DNA of 64,000 bases from Clostridiales bacterium (GTDB taxonomy: Bacteria > Bacillota > Clostridia > Christensenellales > CAG-917). Position numbers and translations under genes: made by a program. Numbering within the stretch: the stretch's first letter is position 1; each line of letters opens with the position of its first letter. The stretch lies in assembly GCA_022009995.1 (NCBI GenBank), contig CP091734.1, forward strand, positions 124,001 through 188,000, in the 5' to 3' direction. Positions 48,728-57,643 of the stretch are shown piece after piece. The notes below the pieces were generated by a model. The model searched no databases. It saw only the letters and a list, made by a program, of their open reading frames with translations, and had not been told where the DNA came from.

Positions 48728-48756
48728 ATTATTAGACAAATATGGTGTTTTGTCAA
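48728..48756 (-). promoter_or_regulatory. Promoter of the glycyl radical operon
   Basis: Minus strand TTGACA (48751-48756), 17 bases, AATAAT (48728-48733). Confidence 0.8.
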
Positions 48757-48796
48757 TTTTATTATTGAAAATCGCGTTGTCTCTTTATTTTATGAC

Positions 48797-48824
48797 CACA
48801 AAAAAGACCGCATTGCTGCGGTCC
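48797..48824 (-). terminator. Terminator of the MMPL exporter gene
   Basis: GACCGCA/TGCGGTC stem with a T-run on the minus strand. Confidence 0.88.
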
Positions 48825-48843
48825 GTAATAAGGTTGCATTTTG

Positions 48844-51262
48844 TTAATTCTTTTCGGAAGTCGTTTTTTCGTCTTCGGAAGGCTCCGTGGAATCGGGGCT
48901 TAGCGCAACTTCTTCGACGGCGGCTTTTTGTTTTCTTCTGAACAGTTTTGAAAAGTCGGTTTTATCGACGACTTTCTCTGTCACCAGAAGAAGCGACGGC
49001 AGGACGAACAACACGATGATTATCGACGTCAGCGTGCCTACGCCCAGCAACAGCCCGAGTTGCGCCACCACACCCGACGACAGCATACTCATAACGAAGC
49101 CGGTTGCCGTAAGAATGACGCCCGACGTCAGAATTGTCGGGAACACGGCGTTTGTTGCGGCAGCCATTGCGTCGTAGCGGTCGGTAAAATCTTTCCTTAT
49201 GCCGCGGTATCTGTTGGTAAGTACGATTGCATAGTCGATTGTCGCGCCCATCTGTATCGCGCTTATTATAAGGTAGCCGATGAACGAAATCGACGTCTTG
49301 GACAAGAACGGAATCGCAAAGTTGATGAAAATTCCGCCCTGAATCGCAAGAATAAGGATTATCGGAAGCGAAATATTCCTGAACGTTATAAGCAATATAA
49401 CCAGAATGAACAAGTCGGTGAACAGACACACCATAAGGTTGTCTTTCATAAAATATTCGCTCATCTCATAGCACACGACGCTTTCGCCGGTGATATATCT
49501 TTCCTCGTAAAAGTCGGACACACCCGATTTCAAGGTTTTGACAAGTTCAAACACGTCGTCGTCTTCCACCCCGCCGTTGATGTTGAACGTGATGCGGGAA
49601 TAGTTTTCGGATTCGAGATTTGCCTTTGCAAAGGAAATTTGCTTGACCTGTTCAAGATACGCAAGCTTTTCGGGATCGTCCCCTATAAACCTGGAAATCG
49701 CGTCGAACTTTTCGCGGACGGCAAAATCCAACAAATCAATAAGTCTGACTTTGGCTTTGCTTGGTTTGGTACCTTCGGGCAGATATTTTTTGACGTAATC
49801 GTCAAACCAACCCTCGATTATAGGTTTGATAATCAACGGACTTACGCCCGCGTCGGACGGGATTTTGTCGATTAAGTCCCCGATATCCTTTTTCGACACC
49901 TCGTCGGTAAGATACAGCGTTTCCGAAGAATCCGCGTCGATGAAAGAATACACGTTGATTGTCGCAAGAGCAGTCGTCTGCGATTTGTCGATAAGGTCGA
50001 AAGACTCCACGTATTTCACAAGTTGGCGTTCTTTCGGCGTCGCCTTTCGGCACAACCACGACAAGCGAGTTAAGCGTGCCGAAGCCCGTTTCTTCGATGA
50101 CCTTTTTCGGCGCGACGATAAGCGAGCCGCTGTTGTAGTTGAACGAATATTTGTTGAACCCCTGCGCGACTCCCGCAAGGATTGCGATAAGCAAAAACGC
50201 CGGCACGATAACTTTCCTTGCTTTGACGATTGCACGCGCGGGCTTCGTAACGTTCGGCACGAAAGATTTATGACGGGTTTTTTGAATGGGTTTGTCGAAA
50301 ATCACGAGAAGCGCGGGCATAAAGAATATGACCGTCGCCATCGAGATGACGATACCTTTTGCAAGCGACAATCCGATTTCCGCGCCGATTGACAGCGTCA
50401 TCAGCATAAGCGCGGCAAGCCCCGCCACCGTCGTAAGGGAACTTGACAGAATTTCGGGCAGTCCTTTCGTAAGTGCGGTAACCGTTGCGGTTTTTGCGTC
50501 TTCGCCGTTATCCCTTTCTTCCATATAGCGGTGCAAAAGGATAATCGAGTAGTCAAGCGACAGCGCGAGTTGCAGCACGAGCGCGACCAGATTCGCAATG
50601 TAAGAAATACCGTTGACGAACAAGAAATTCGTCCCCATGTTTATCGCCATCGCCGCACCGAAAACGAGAATGAGCACAATCAGTTCAAAATAAGTTTTCG
50701 ACGTAAACAGCATAACCAGAAGAATAATCACGACGATTGCGATTCCAAGCTTCATTATGCTTTGTTCGGTTTCAAGTTTTGTGTAGTATGAAAATGCAGA
50801 TTGACCGGATAAATATGCTTTTTCGTCGGATAAAGCGTCGATTACGCCCTTTACCGCGTCAAACGCACCTTTCGTCGAGTCATAGTCTTTCAGCGTTACG
50901 GTATAGAGTGCCGAGTTGTTTTTGTAGTTCATACTCTCAACGTAAGTAACCGTTGCGACGCCCTCGACTTGTTCAAGTCTCGTCTTGATTTCGCCTGCTT
51001 TTTCGGGCGTAACGTCCTTTACCATAACGTATGCCATGCCCTTGTCGTCAAACTCTTTTTTCAGAAGTTCGAGAGCGGTTGACGAATCGCAATTCGCGGG
51101 CAGATAACCCGTCAGGTCATAGTTGATTTTCGTACGCGGAATCATCACCGCGCCGAATATCGACAGCGCGACGAACAGCACGAGAAACACCCATTTGAGT
51201 TTTACGATACCTTCGGGAATTTTTTTCAGACCGTGTGAAATCTTTGATAACTTCTTTTGCAT
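48844..51262 (-). CDS. MMPL/RND-type membrane exporter
   Basis: About 806 aa: one N-terminal helix, a large external domain, six helices, then the same again, the layout of actinobacterial-type MMPL and Clostridial YdfJ-like proteins. Key membrane segments: LALSLDYSIILLHRYMEE in the first half and QMGATIDYAIVLTNRYR in the second carry the conserved Asp-Tyr of proton coupling. The halves join near 50040, where GAAAG should probably be GAAAAAG, giving GDAEKERQLVKYV. It probably exports lipids or other hydrophobic compounds. Single gene. Confidence 0.88.
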
Positions 51263-51321
51263 CCTCTTTACCTACATAGAAATTACTTAATGTTATTTTA
51301 TATAAGATATGATAAAAAGGC

Positions 51322-51352
51322 AACAAAAAACAGCCTTGCAAAGGCTGCTTTT
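51322..51352 (-). terminator. Terminator of the flavodoxin-ferredoxin gene
   Basis: CAGCCTT/AAGGCTG stem with T-run on the minus strand. Confidence 0.88.
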
Positions 51353-51373
51353 TCAAAATTATTTTCGGGATTT

Positions 51374-52114
51374 TCAGAATTTGACGCGCGGATTTACGTA
51401 GCGGCCGTTTTTCAAAGACTTCTTAATCGAGATTGCGTTTTGTGGGCATCTTGACAAACAACCCAAACACATATCGCACTTTTCTTTTGTCCATACGGGC
51501 TTTCCGTTTTCGATTTTTATTGCGGAAACCGGGCAAATGCTTTCGCAAAGTCCGCAATTTACGCAGTCGTCGGACACCGAAAATTTTGTTTTTCTTCCGC
51601 CGAATTTTTCGTAAAGCGGATACAAAAGCGCGGTGTTGAGTTTATAAAAACCACCTTTTACGTCGTTGAAGTCGCCCTTTTCCTCGTTCCTGATTTTGTC
51701 CGCGATAACGGCGATTTTTGCGTTTTGCGCGTCAAGTCGTTTTTCCGTTTCCTCGGCGGATTCGATTTTGAACATCGGGCAGAAATTATCGACCGCGACA
51801 ACGCCGAACACCGCGTCGGGACGCACGTATCTTTCGCACACGCCCTGCGCGTTCCCGGTGCTTCCGCCACATTCGAGAACTATCGCGAAATATCTTCCCG
51901 CGGTTTTCAGGGTTTTCAGAAATCCTTTCACCGATTCGGGAATACCCCAGTAGTACACGGGACTGACAAGGACAAGTCGTTCCCCGTCCGACAGCAAAAA
52001 TTTCTCGTTATCGCGGGTATACGCCACGATATTTTTCGTTTCGTCGCCCGTTACGTTTGCGATTTTTTCGGCAATATATTTCGCATTGCCCGTACCCGTA
52101 AAATATAAAATCAT
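51374..52114 (-). CDS. EFR1-family flavodoxin-ferredoxin protein
   Basis: 246 aa electron-transfer protein. Flavodoxin-like N-terminal domain with FMN-phosphate loop YFTGTGNA, SPVYYWGIPESVKGFL and LECGGSTGNA; C-terminal 2[4Fe-4S] domain with CVNCGLCESICP and CDMCLGCLSRCP. ATG 52114 is chosen because GGAAGGTG stands upstream; a GTG three codons earlier overlaps that site. The partner is unknown. Confidence 0.9.
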   Translation of the reverse strand: MILYFTGTGNAKYIAEKIANVTGDETKNIVAYTRDNEKFLLSDGERLVLVSPVYYWGIPESVKGFLKTLKTAGRYFAIVLECGGSTGNAQGVCERYVRPDAVFGVVAVDNFCPMFKIESAEETEKRLDAQNAKIAVIADKIRNEEKGDFNDVKGGFYKLNTALLYPLYEKFGGRKTKFSVSDDCVNCGLCESICPVSAIKIENGKPVWTKEKCDMCLGCLSRCPQNAISIKKSLKNGRYVNPRVKF

Positions 52115-52138
52115 TTTTCTCACCTTCCGTTTGGAAAT

Positions 52139-52167
52139 ATTATATCCCGCTTTTTGCGATAAATCAA
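52139..52167 (-). promoter_or_regulatory. Promoter of the flavodoxin-ferredoxin gene
   Basis: Minus strand TTGATT, 17 bases, TATAAT. Confidence 0.8.
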
Positions 52168-52202
52168 TACCGCACGCGCATTTTTTGTTGTATAATCCAA
52201 GT

Positions 52203-52675
52203 ATGATTTACAAGGGATTTCTGCCGTTCTTCGACGAAAACAGCGAAATATTGATTCTCGGAAGTTTTCCGAGCGTTATCTCGCGCGAAACGAACTTTTA
52301 TTACGGCAACAAACAAAACAGATTCTGGAAAATTCTATCGGAAGCCTTTGGCGAACCCGCGCCCGAAACGATAGGCGAAAGCAAGCCCTGCTTAAAAACC
52401 ACAAAATCGCCCTTTGGGACGTCGTTGCCGAGTGCGAAATAACGGGCAGCCTTGACAGCACGATTAAAAATTATAAGGTAGCGGACTTACTACAAGTCCT
52501 TGATAAGGCAAACGTCAAAAAAATTATCTTAAACGGCGGAAAGGCAAAGGAAATATTCCTGAAAAATTACAAATATCTTTCGGATTCCGCCCTGTTTTTG
52601 CCGTCCACAAGCCCCTTAAACACCCGCTTTGACAAAACAATCTGGCTGAACGCATTAAAAACCGAAAAGGATTAA
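52203..52675 (+). CDS. DNA-deoxyinosine glycosylase (uracil-DNA glycosylase superfamily)
   Basis: About 157 aa base-excision repair enzyme. The start LILGSFPSVISRE, the NKQNRFWKIL segment and the late LPSTSPLN are typical. The parts join near 52381, where GAAAGC should be GAAAAGC, giving GEKQALLKNHKIALWDVV. A TATAAT at 52191-52196 would start transcription at or next to the ATG, and no ribosome site is visible, so the message may be leaderless. Confidence 0.87.
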
Positions 52676-52679
52676 AACT

Positions 52680-52913
52680 ATGAAACTGAACGAAGCGGTC
52701 GCCGCGCGTATTCTTGAATACTGCAACAACCGAAACATCACCGTCAATAAACTTTGCACGATGTCCGGCGTGATTCAGTCCACCGTCAACAGCATTTTCT
52801 CGGGAAGAAGTCAAAATCCGAAACTGCAAACCATCGCGTATCTTTGCGAAGGATTGTCAATTTCTCTTTCAGAGTTTTTTGACAGCCCCTTGTTTTCAAA
52901 TCTCGACGATTAA
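52680..52913 (+). CDS. Small HTH (XRE/Cro-type) DNA-binding protein
   Basis: 77 aa, almost entirely a Cro/C1 helix-turn-helix: NKLCTMSGVIQSTVNSIFSGRSQNPKLQTIAYLCEGL, with an aromatic C-terminal tail. It begins four bases after the glycosylase stop, so it is co-transcribed. Target unknown. Confidence 0.88.
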   Translation: MKLNEAVAARILEYCNNRNITVNKLCTMSGVIQSTVNSIFSGRSQNPKLQTIAYLCEGLSISLSEFFDSPLFSNLDD

Positions 52914-52923
52914 TTGCATTTTA

Positions 52924-52953
52924 TTGACTTTCCCGCCGCCTTGGGACTATAAT
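52924..52953 (+). promoter_or_regulatory. Promoter of yqeY
   Basis: TTGACT, 18 bases, TATAAT. Confidence 0.8.
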
Positions 52954-52970
52954 TTTCCCGAGGTGATTTT

Positions 52971-53393
52971 ATGAATATCGACGATTTCAAAAAAGCAAAA
53001 ATCGAAGCAATGAAGGCGCACGACAAAGATACCGTCACGGCTTTTAACGCGCTCATAAACAAACTTATGCTCTTCAATATCGAAAAACGTAGCAAAGGCG
53101 AGGAAATGTCCGACGCCGACTACGTCCAGATCCTGAAAAAAACGCAAAAGGAACTCTTTGAAGAAAAGGACGCCTTTGAAAAGGCTGGCAGAGCCGACAC
53201 CGTGCTGTCTTTGAACAACCAGATCGCGGCAATCGAAAAGTATCTGCCCAAAATGATGAGCGAGGACGAAATCAGAGCCGTCATTATGACCTTGCCCGAC
53301 AAATCGGTGCCAAGCGTAATGCGCCACTTCAAGACGGAATACGCCGGCAAATGCGATATGGCGGAAGTCAACAAAGTCCTGAGAAGTTTATAA
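52971..53393 (+). CDS. yqeY: GatB/YqeY domain protein
   Basis: 140 aa helical protein, similar to the tail domain of GatB. Typical: AFNALINKLML, DVEQILKKTQKE-like region (here DYVQILKKTQKE), EKYLPKMMSEDEIR. AGGTG precedes ATG 52971. It is thought to help in tRNA-dependent amidation; the exact role is unclear. Confidence 0.92.
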   Translation: MNIDDFKKAKIEAMKAHDKDTVTAFNALINKLMLFNIEKRSKGEEMSDADYVQILKKTQKELFEEKDAFEKAGRADTVLSLNNQIAAIEKYLPKMMSEDEIRAVIMTLPDKSVPSVMRHFKTEYAGKCDMAEVNKVLRSL

Positions 53394-53407
53394 TTTCACG
53401 CGCCCAC

Positions 53408-53440
53408 AAAAAACGACCGTTCCCACGGTCGTTTTTTAAT
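53408..53440 (+). terminator. Terminator of yqeY
   Basis: AACGACCGT/ACGGTCGTT stem followed by six T. Confidence 0.9.
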
Positions 53441-53451
53441 GTAAATTCGTG

Positions 53452-53626
53452 CCCTTCCGGGAGATTCTCACGTCGCTTTGCTCCTCAGAATGACAGAGTA
53501 CTTCGTACGGAATAGAATAAAAGAATGTTTGTTAAGAAAAATAGCAAAATTACGAAATAGCCTTTTTTCTTCCGTGCAACGCACTTTATGTCATTGCGAG
53601 CGCAGCGTGGCAATCTCCCGGAAGGG
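53452..53626. repeat. 175-bp foldback (MITE-like) element
   Basis: The ends are inverted repeats: 53452-53472 and 53606-53626 match at 19 of 21 positions (CCCTTCCGGGAGATT...CACG). Inside, AATGACA...CGTACGGAA and TTCCGTGC...TGTCATT also face each other, so the element can fold along most of its length. The right half recurs at 2142-2242; partial copies lie at 3077-3118 and 4150-4197. No gene inside. Confidence 0.75.
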
Positions 53627-53682
53627 ACACCTTATAAAAGCGATGATGCGATGTTGTTGCCCTTTGACAAACCTGATATTGA

Positions 53683-53710
53683 TTGAAAAAGCCAAATTAT
53701 ATGCTATAAT
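53683..53710 (+). promoter_or_regulatory. Promoter of the immunity-gene array
   Basis: TTGAAA (53683-53688), 16 bases, TATAAT (53705-53710), just outside the foldback element. Confidence 0.78.
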
Positions 53711-53720
53711 ATACGTACAA

Positions 53721-53763
53721 CGACCACAAACTTATATCGTTCATACCGTTTGCAACTTTACAA
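53721..53763 (+). repeat. Tail repeat, copy 1
   Basis: CAAACTTATATCG and CCGTTTGCAAC match the SUFU gene 3' end (54396-54438) with a few differences. It lies just before the SUFU start. Confidence 0.75.
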
Positions 53764-53787
53764 TCGGGAGTCAATATTGAAGTAAAG

Positions 53788-54438
53788 ATGAAAAGCAAAA
53801 GACAGCAAAAACTATACGACCATTATAAAACCGTTTTCGGGGAAGAGCCGATTTTCAGTCTGAAACTTAAAAAGAACGTCCTGCCGACGGATATGAAGCC
53901 GATAACGACGCTTGTTTTCAAACCGACGGACGAAATGCCGTTTTGGAAACTGTGTACAATCGGCGCAAGCGATTATCTGATGCCCGAGCGTGATATAGGC
54001 TTTGGAAGGAAGGCGAATCGCCGCAATGAGTATATGATGTTTATTTCGCCCGACGTCGATATTCGTAATCCTTCGGACGACGAAGACGCGCCGACGGACT
54101 GGCTATCGTTAAACTCGCTTCTTTGGGCAACTGCGGAATATGCGTTCAACGAAAAAGATAACATAACCGTTTCGGACACGCTCGATATGGGAATCGACGG
54201 GAAATACTGCGGCACGGTACTTTTATTGCCAGAAATATTAAAATCGCCGAGTACAGTTAAGTGCTATGTTTCCGAGCATAAATACATCAGTATATTTCAG
54301 GTAATGCCGATAACGAGAGAGTTGCTTACAAAGAAACTCCGGAAGAAAGTGGGCGGCATTTATTGGCTTATGGAACAGTTTTACACGCACGACGACGATT
54401 ACAAACTTATATCGTCCAAACCGTTTGCAACGTTATAA
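53788..54438 (+). CDS. Suppressor-of-fused (SUFU) domain protein, immunity-like
   Basis: 216 aa. Features of the bacterial SUFU family: TTLVFKPTDEMPFWKLCTIGASDYLMPE, YMMFISPDVD, DWLSLNSLLWATAEYA and a late ISIFQVMPIT. Bacterial SUFU proteins are common as immunity proteins to polymorphic toxins. No toxin is seen in the window. The 3' end of this gene (54376-54438) is the source of the tail repeat. Confidence 0.82.
   Translation: MKSKRQQKLYDHYKTVFGEEPIFSLKLKKNVLPTDMKPITTLVFKPTDEMPFWKLCTIGASDYLMPERDIGFGRKANRRNEYMMFISPDVDIRNPSDDEDAPTDWLSLNSLLWATAEYAFNEKDNITVSDTLDMGIDGKYCGTVLLLPEILKSPSTVKCYVSEHKYISIFQVMPITRELLTKKLRKKVGGIYWLMEQFYTHDDDYKLISSKPFATL
54376..54438 (+). repeat. Tail repeat, copy 2 (3' end of the SUFU gene)
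   Basis: 63 bases encoding the last 20 residues and stop; nearly identical to 54950-55012. Confidence 0.88.
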
Positions 54439-54464
54439 AACTCAATGGAGCGCGAGGGCGTAAT

Positions 54465-54947
54465 ATGTCAAACACTATTTCAATAGATGAACTGATAGAA
54501 CAAGAATATGAGCAACAATATTTTGAAGAGTGCAAATTTATATGGCAAAACTTTGTTCCCAAAAGTGGACAAGCCCGAAATTTGCAAGGAGAATTGTTGC
54601 GAGAAATCGAGAATATTCGTTGTGAGGCACAAGATAACGGAAATGTTAATTGGGACGACGATCTTACTTATTTTTGTGAATTTATAAAGCAATCATTGAT
54701 TGAACAACCGATTTTTTCTGAACCCGAAAAAGAAAAAATATGTGTCATAATGAATTATCTCAAAGAATGCGGAGTATACGCTCAAAGATTCAACGATGGT
54801 AAAATTTCTGATAACGATGTTCTTCCTGAAAAACTTGCGTATACAAAAGACAACCTTTACGATATTATTTGCGATTTTATAGGTAGATTACAAAATAAGC
54901 ACCCTGAACCTATTAAATACAGCATAAATAATTCAATAAAGAGATAA
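54465..54947 (+). CDS. Hypothetical protein in the immunity array
   Basis: 160 aa, mostly helical, acidic and Asn-rich, more AT-rich than the genes around it. No family recognised. The start at 54465 is preferred over an in-frame ATG 34 codons earlier, since that lies inside the SUFU gene. It begins about 25 bases after tail repeat copy 2 and its stop is followed at once by copy 3, so the gene sits between two direct repeats like an inserted cassette. By context it may be an immunity protein. Confidence 0.65.
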   Translation: MSNTISIDELIEQEYEQQYFEECKFIWQNFVPKSGQARNLQGELLREIENIRCEAQDNGNVNWDDDLTYFCEFIKQSLIEQPIFSEPEKEKICVIMNYLKECGVYAQRFNDGKISDNDVLPEKLAYTKDNLYDIICDFIGRLQNKHPEPIKYSINNSIKR

Positions 54948-54949
54948 TA

Positions 54950-55012
54950 CAGTTTTACACGCACGACGACGATTACAAACTTATATCGTCCAAACTGTTT
55001 GCAACGTTATAG
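54950..55012 (+). repeat. Tail repeat, copy 3
   Basis: 63 bases matching 54376-54438 with one or two changes; here it is not part of a gene. It lies just before the next start codon. Confidence 0.88.
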
Positions 55013-55027
55013 ACGTAGGAGTATAAT

Positions 55028-55644
55028 ATGGAAAAACCGACCGAAGAATATTTACAGGAACTGATATCAAACGCACGAAAAAAATTCGATGAGTTTTCAT
55101 ATTGTTTTGCGGATATTCCAAACGCAAAAATAACATATGTGAACACACAAAAGAGAAACCTGACGGGGATGACAAAAGGGCTTCGCGGGCTTGCAGAAAT
55201 GAAAGCGCATAATACAAAAGAATCATTGAAAATCAGTCCGAACTCCAAAAATTACAATAAGTTTTATAGGTCGGGCGAAAAAGTGATAAAAGTCGAGTGT
55301 TTCGTAGGCGGGCATAACGATTTGGACGTGATATACGTCGCGCAATACGACGGTGAACGACGCTATCTTTTCCCTTTTTTTGAGGATAAGAGCAAACCGT
55401 CGGATATCCGATTCTCGTGACGAATTTTGAAAACGGCAAAGTCACCGAAGAATACAGAGTGGACGGAAATAAGATTCTTTATGAAAAGTATGATTATTCC
55501 TTAAAAGACACGGTCGGATATTATTGCATAAACTTTGTTCCGACGGGAATTTGTCCGGTTTTGGGCGAAGAAGAAGGATATTTTAACATAAATTCGCTTG
55601 AATACAGACAGACGAAAAACGAAGTCTGGTGTCAAAAACAATAA
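55028..55644 (+). CDS. Hypothetical protein in the immunity array
   Basis: About 205 aa. The first 125 residues and the last 75 are in different frames; they join near 55404 if the GG there is GGG (KPSGYPILVTNFENGKV). The protein looks alpha/beta with a KVECFVGGHNDLDVIYVAQYDGERRYLFPF segment. GTAGGAG precedes ATG 55028. No family recognised; the position after a tail repeat suggests the same type of cassette as its neighbours. Confidence 0.62.
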
Positions 55645-55654
55645 AGGTGAAACT

Positions 55655-57250
55655 ATGGAAAATGTTTACGAGAAAATTCAAAAGTATAAGAAACTGGCGG
55701 TGAAAAAACCGAAGTATTATGTTTCTATCGGTAATATTTATATCGAAGAGGGCGCTTTCAAGGCCGCAACGATTTACTATCAAAAAGCCGTCGACAACGG
55801 CGTTTTGGCATATACTGTTCTTGGCGACACTTGGGGCTACCGCTCTCAATACAAAAAAGCGTTCGACGTTTATACGGAGGGCGCAAACAAAGGCGAAGCG
55901 GAGTGTTTTGCCCGTCTTGGATTTTGCTATGAAAACGGTTATGTAAAAAAAATCGATATTCAAAAAGCAATCGAGTGTTACGCCAAAGCCTCCGATTTGG
56001 GTGTGGCGGCAGCGGCAAGATCTCTCGGCGATTTGTATTATTTCAATACGCCGATTGAAGATTCCGAGATCGAAAACGTTAAAAATGCGTTGAAATATTA
56101 CGAGCGTGCTTTTTACCTCGGAGATATAGAGGTTGCAAAAAAGATAGGCTTTATCTACTTAAACAATGAAGAACTGAAAGACGTTCCCAAAGCCATAGAG
56201 TGGTACGAAAAGGGATTGAGTCTTGGCGATCACTCTCTCAACTTTGATTTGGCTTACGTTTATCTCAACGACAGGTTTGTTCCGCACGACTATGAAAAAG
56301 GTTTGAAATATCTTTTGGACGGCGTTCACCACAACGATCCCGAAAGCCTTTATATGTACGCAAGAGTTCGCGAAACGGGTATGTATAAGGTAGAACCCGA
56401 CAAAAAGGCATATATTCATTATCTCAAAAAGGCGGCGAACCTTTGTCAGGACGACGCATTGCTTGATTTGGGGTATTACTATTACAAAAAAGGCAAGTAT
56501 GACGACACGCTCGATTGTTTTGCACTGTGCGATTTGGATTATGTCGGCGTTTATTGGTGTATGGCGACGATTTACGAAACCAAAAAAGCCGATTACAAAA
56601 ATGCGCTGTTTTATTATCAGATGGCAATGGAAATGGACTTTCCGGACGCAATCGAACGAATGGCGGAAGCGTATCTCGGCGACGAACTTGGACTTGAAAA
56701 GGACGAGAAAACCGCCCTTAAACTTTTCAAACGAGCCGCGAAACTCGGCAACGCCGCCGCACAATATAATCTCGGTATGGCGTATGCTTGCGGATATTAC
56801 GGCGTAACACCCGATAAAGATAAGGCACTTCATTGGCTGAAACAGAGCGTTAAAGGCGAAAATCCGTCGGCGTGCCTGCAAGTGGGGCTTTATTACTACT
56901 ACACCGTCAAAACCGAAGCGGCTTATAAAAAAGCCTTTGAATTATTTACCGACGCATACAATCTCGGCGAGAACGAAGCGATTATCAATATCGGACTTTG
57001 CTATCTTCAAGGCAACGGCGTGAAAGAAGACAAAAAAGAAGCGGTAAAATGCTTTAAGACAGCCGCCGAAAAGTACAGTTCGGGCGTTGCGTATCACAAT
57101 CTCGGAATCTGCTATGAAAACGGATTTGGTGTGAGAAAAGACTATAAGAAAGCAATTGAAATGTACGGCAAAGCGGTAGAGAACGGCGAAAAAGCAGGAC
57201 TTGAAGGAATTAAAAACGTTTATTTGAAAATGGGTAAAGATAAAAATTAA
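55655..57250 (+). CDS. Sel1-like repeat protein
   Basis: 531 aa composed of about 13 Sel1/TPR-type helical repeats of some 36 residues (for example AIECYAKASDLGVAAAARSLGDLYY and ALKLFKRAAKLGNAAAQYNLGMAYACGYYG). No signal peptide or membrane segment, so it is a cytoplasmic binding scaffold. AAAGGTG stands before ATG 55655. It follows the previous gene closely with no tail repeat between. Sel1 proteins are frequently found beside toxin or effector genes, but the partner is unknown. Confidence 0.88.
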   Translation: MENVYEKIQKYKKLAVKKPKYYVSIGNIYIEEGAFKAATIYYQKAVDNGVLAYTVLGDTWGYRSQYKKAFDVYTEGANKGEAECFARLGFCYENGYVKKIDIQKAIECYAKASDLGVAAAARSLGDLYYFNTPIEDSEIENVKNALKYYERAFYLGDIEVAKKIGFIYLNNEELKDVPKAIEWYEKGLSLGDHSLNFDLAYVYLNDRFVPHDYEKGLKYLLDGVHHNDPESLYMYARVRETGMYKVEPDKKAYIHYLKKAANLCQDDALLDLGYYYYKKGKYDDTLDCFALCDLDYVGVYWCMATIYETKKADYKNALFYYQMAMEMDFPDAIERMAEAYLGDELGLEKDEKTALKLFKRAAKLGNAAAQYNLGMAYACGYYGVTPDKDKALHWLKQSVKGENPSACLQVGLYYYYTVKTEAAYKKAFELFTDAYNLGENEAIINIGLCYLQGNGVKEDKKEAVKCFKTAAEKYSSGVAYHNLGICYENGFGVRKDYKKAIEMYGKAVENGEKAGLEGIKNVYLKMGKDKN

Positions 57251-57383
57251 GCTATGTCGAGGTGTCCCTTCCTCAGTGATATGCCAGCGGCGTGGTATTG
57301 TCTTTGACAGTGATATGCCTACGGCGTGATATTTGCCCTGCGGACAAGTTATGGATAAGTATTTGTCATTGCGAGCGGAAAAC

Positions 57384-57423
57384 CGGGGACCCCACGGGTA
57401 CACAGTATCCCGCGGGGTCCCCA
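57384..57423. repeat. Terminal hairpin only of the covarying repeat (copy G)
   Basis: GGGGACCCC... and ...GGGGTCCCC arms extend the usual stem to 14 bp around TACACAGTAT, with one A.C mismatch. The outer and inner helices are absent. Confidence 0.7.
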
Positions 57424-57492
57424 TTTTCCACGAATTTTCAGGTTCCGCCGAAAAGGCGCAAACATACAAGCGTTAAAAACCGAGAATGCGTC

Positions 57493-57590
57493 GCACACTG
57501 CACTTTTGAAATCACATTATTGCAAGCAATAATGCTCACTCTTATGCTTGTGTGCTCCTTTTCCCCACGGGTACACAGTATCCCGTGGGG
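57493..57590. repeat. Covarying three-helix repeat, copy E
   Basis: Outer GCACAC (57493-57498) with GTGTGC (57550-57555). Inner ATTATTG/CAATAAT around CAAG, perfect. Terminal CCCCACGGG (57563-57571)/CCCGTGGGG (57582-57590) around TACACAGTAT, perfect. Confidence 0.82.
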
Positions 57591-57643
57591 TCCCCATTTT
57601 CCACGGATTTTCAGGTTCTCGGAAAAACTCAAAAAGGCGCAAA

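Larger units (their letters stand above)
57251..57643. other. Convergent intergenic region filled with repeats
   Basis: No gene supported. 57268-57345 has two CAGTGATATGCC...GCGTGATATT units related to 2102-2131; 57384-57423 is a hairpin-only copy and 57493-57590 a full copy of the covarying repeat. TCCCCATTTTCCACG-ATTTTCAGGTTC follows both hairpins. Confidence 0.65.

Noticed and set aside
53721..55012. Integron cassette array
   Set aside because: The tail repeats are pieces of one gene's coding end, without attC-type folding or a nearby integrase.
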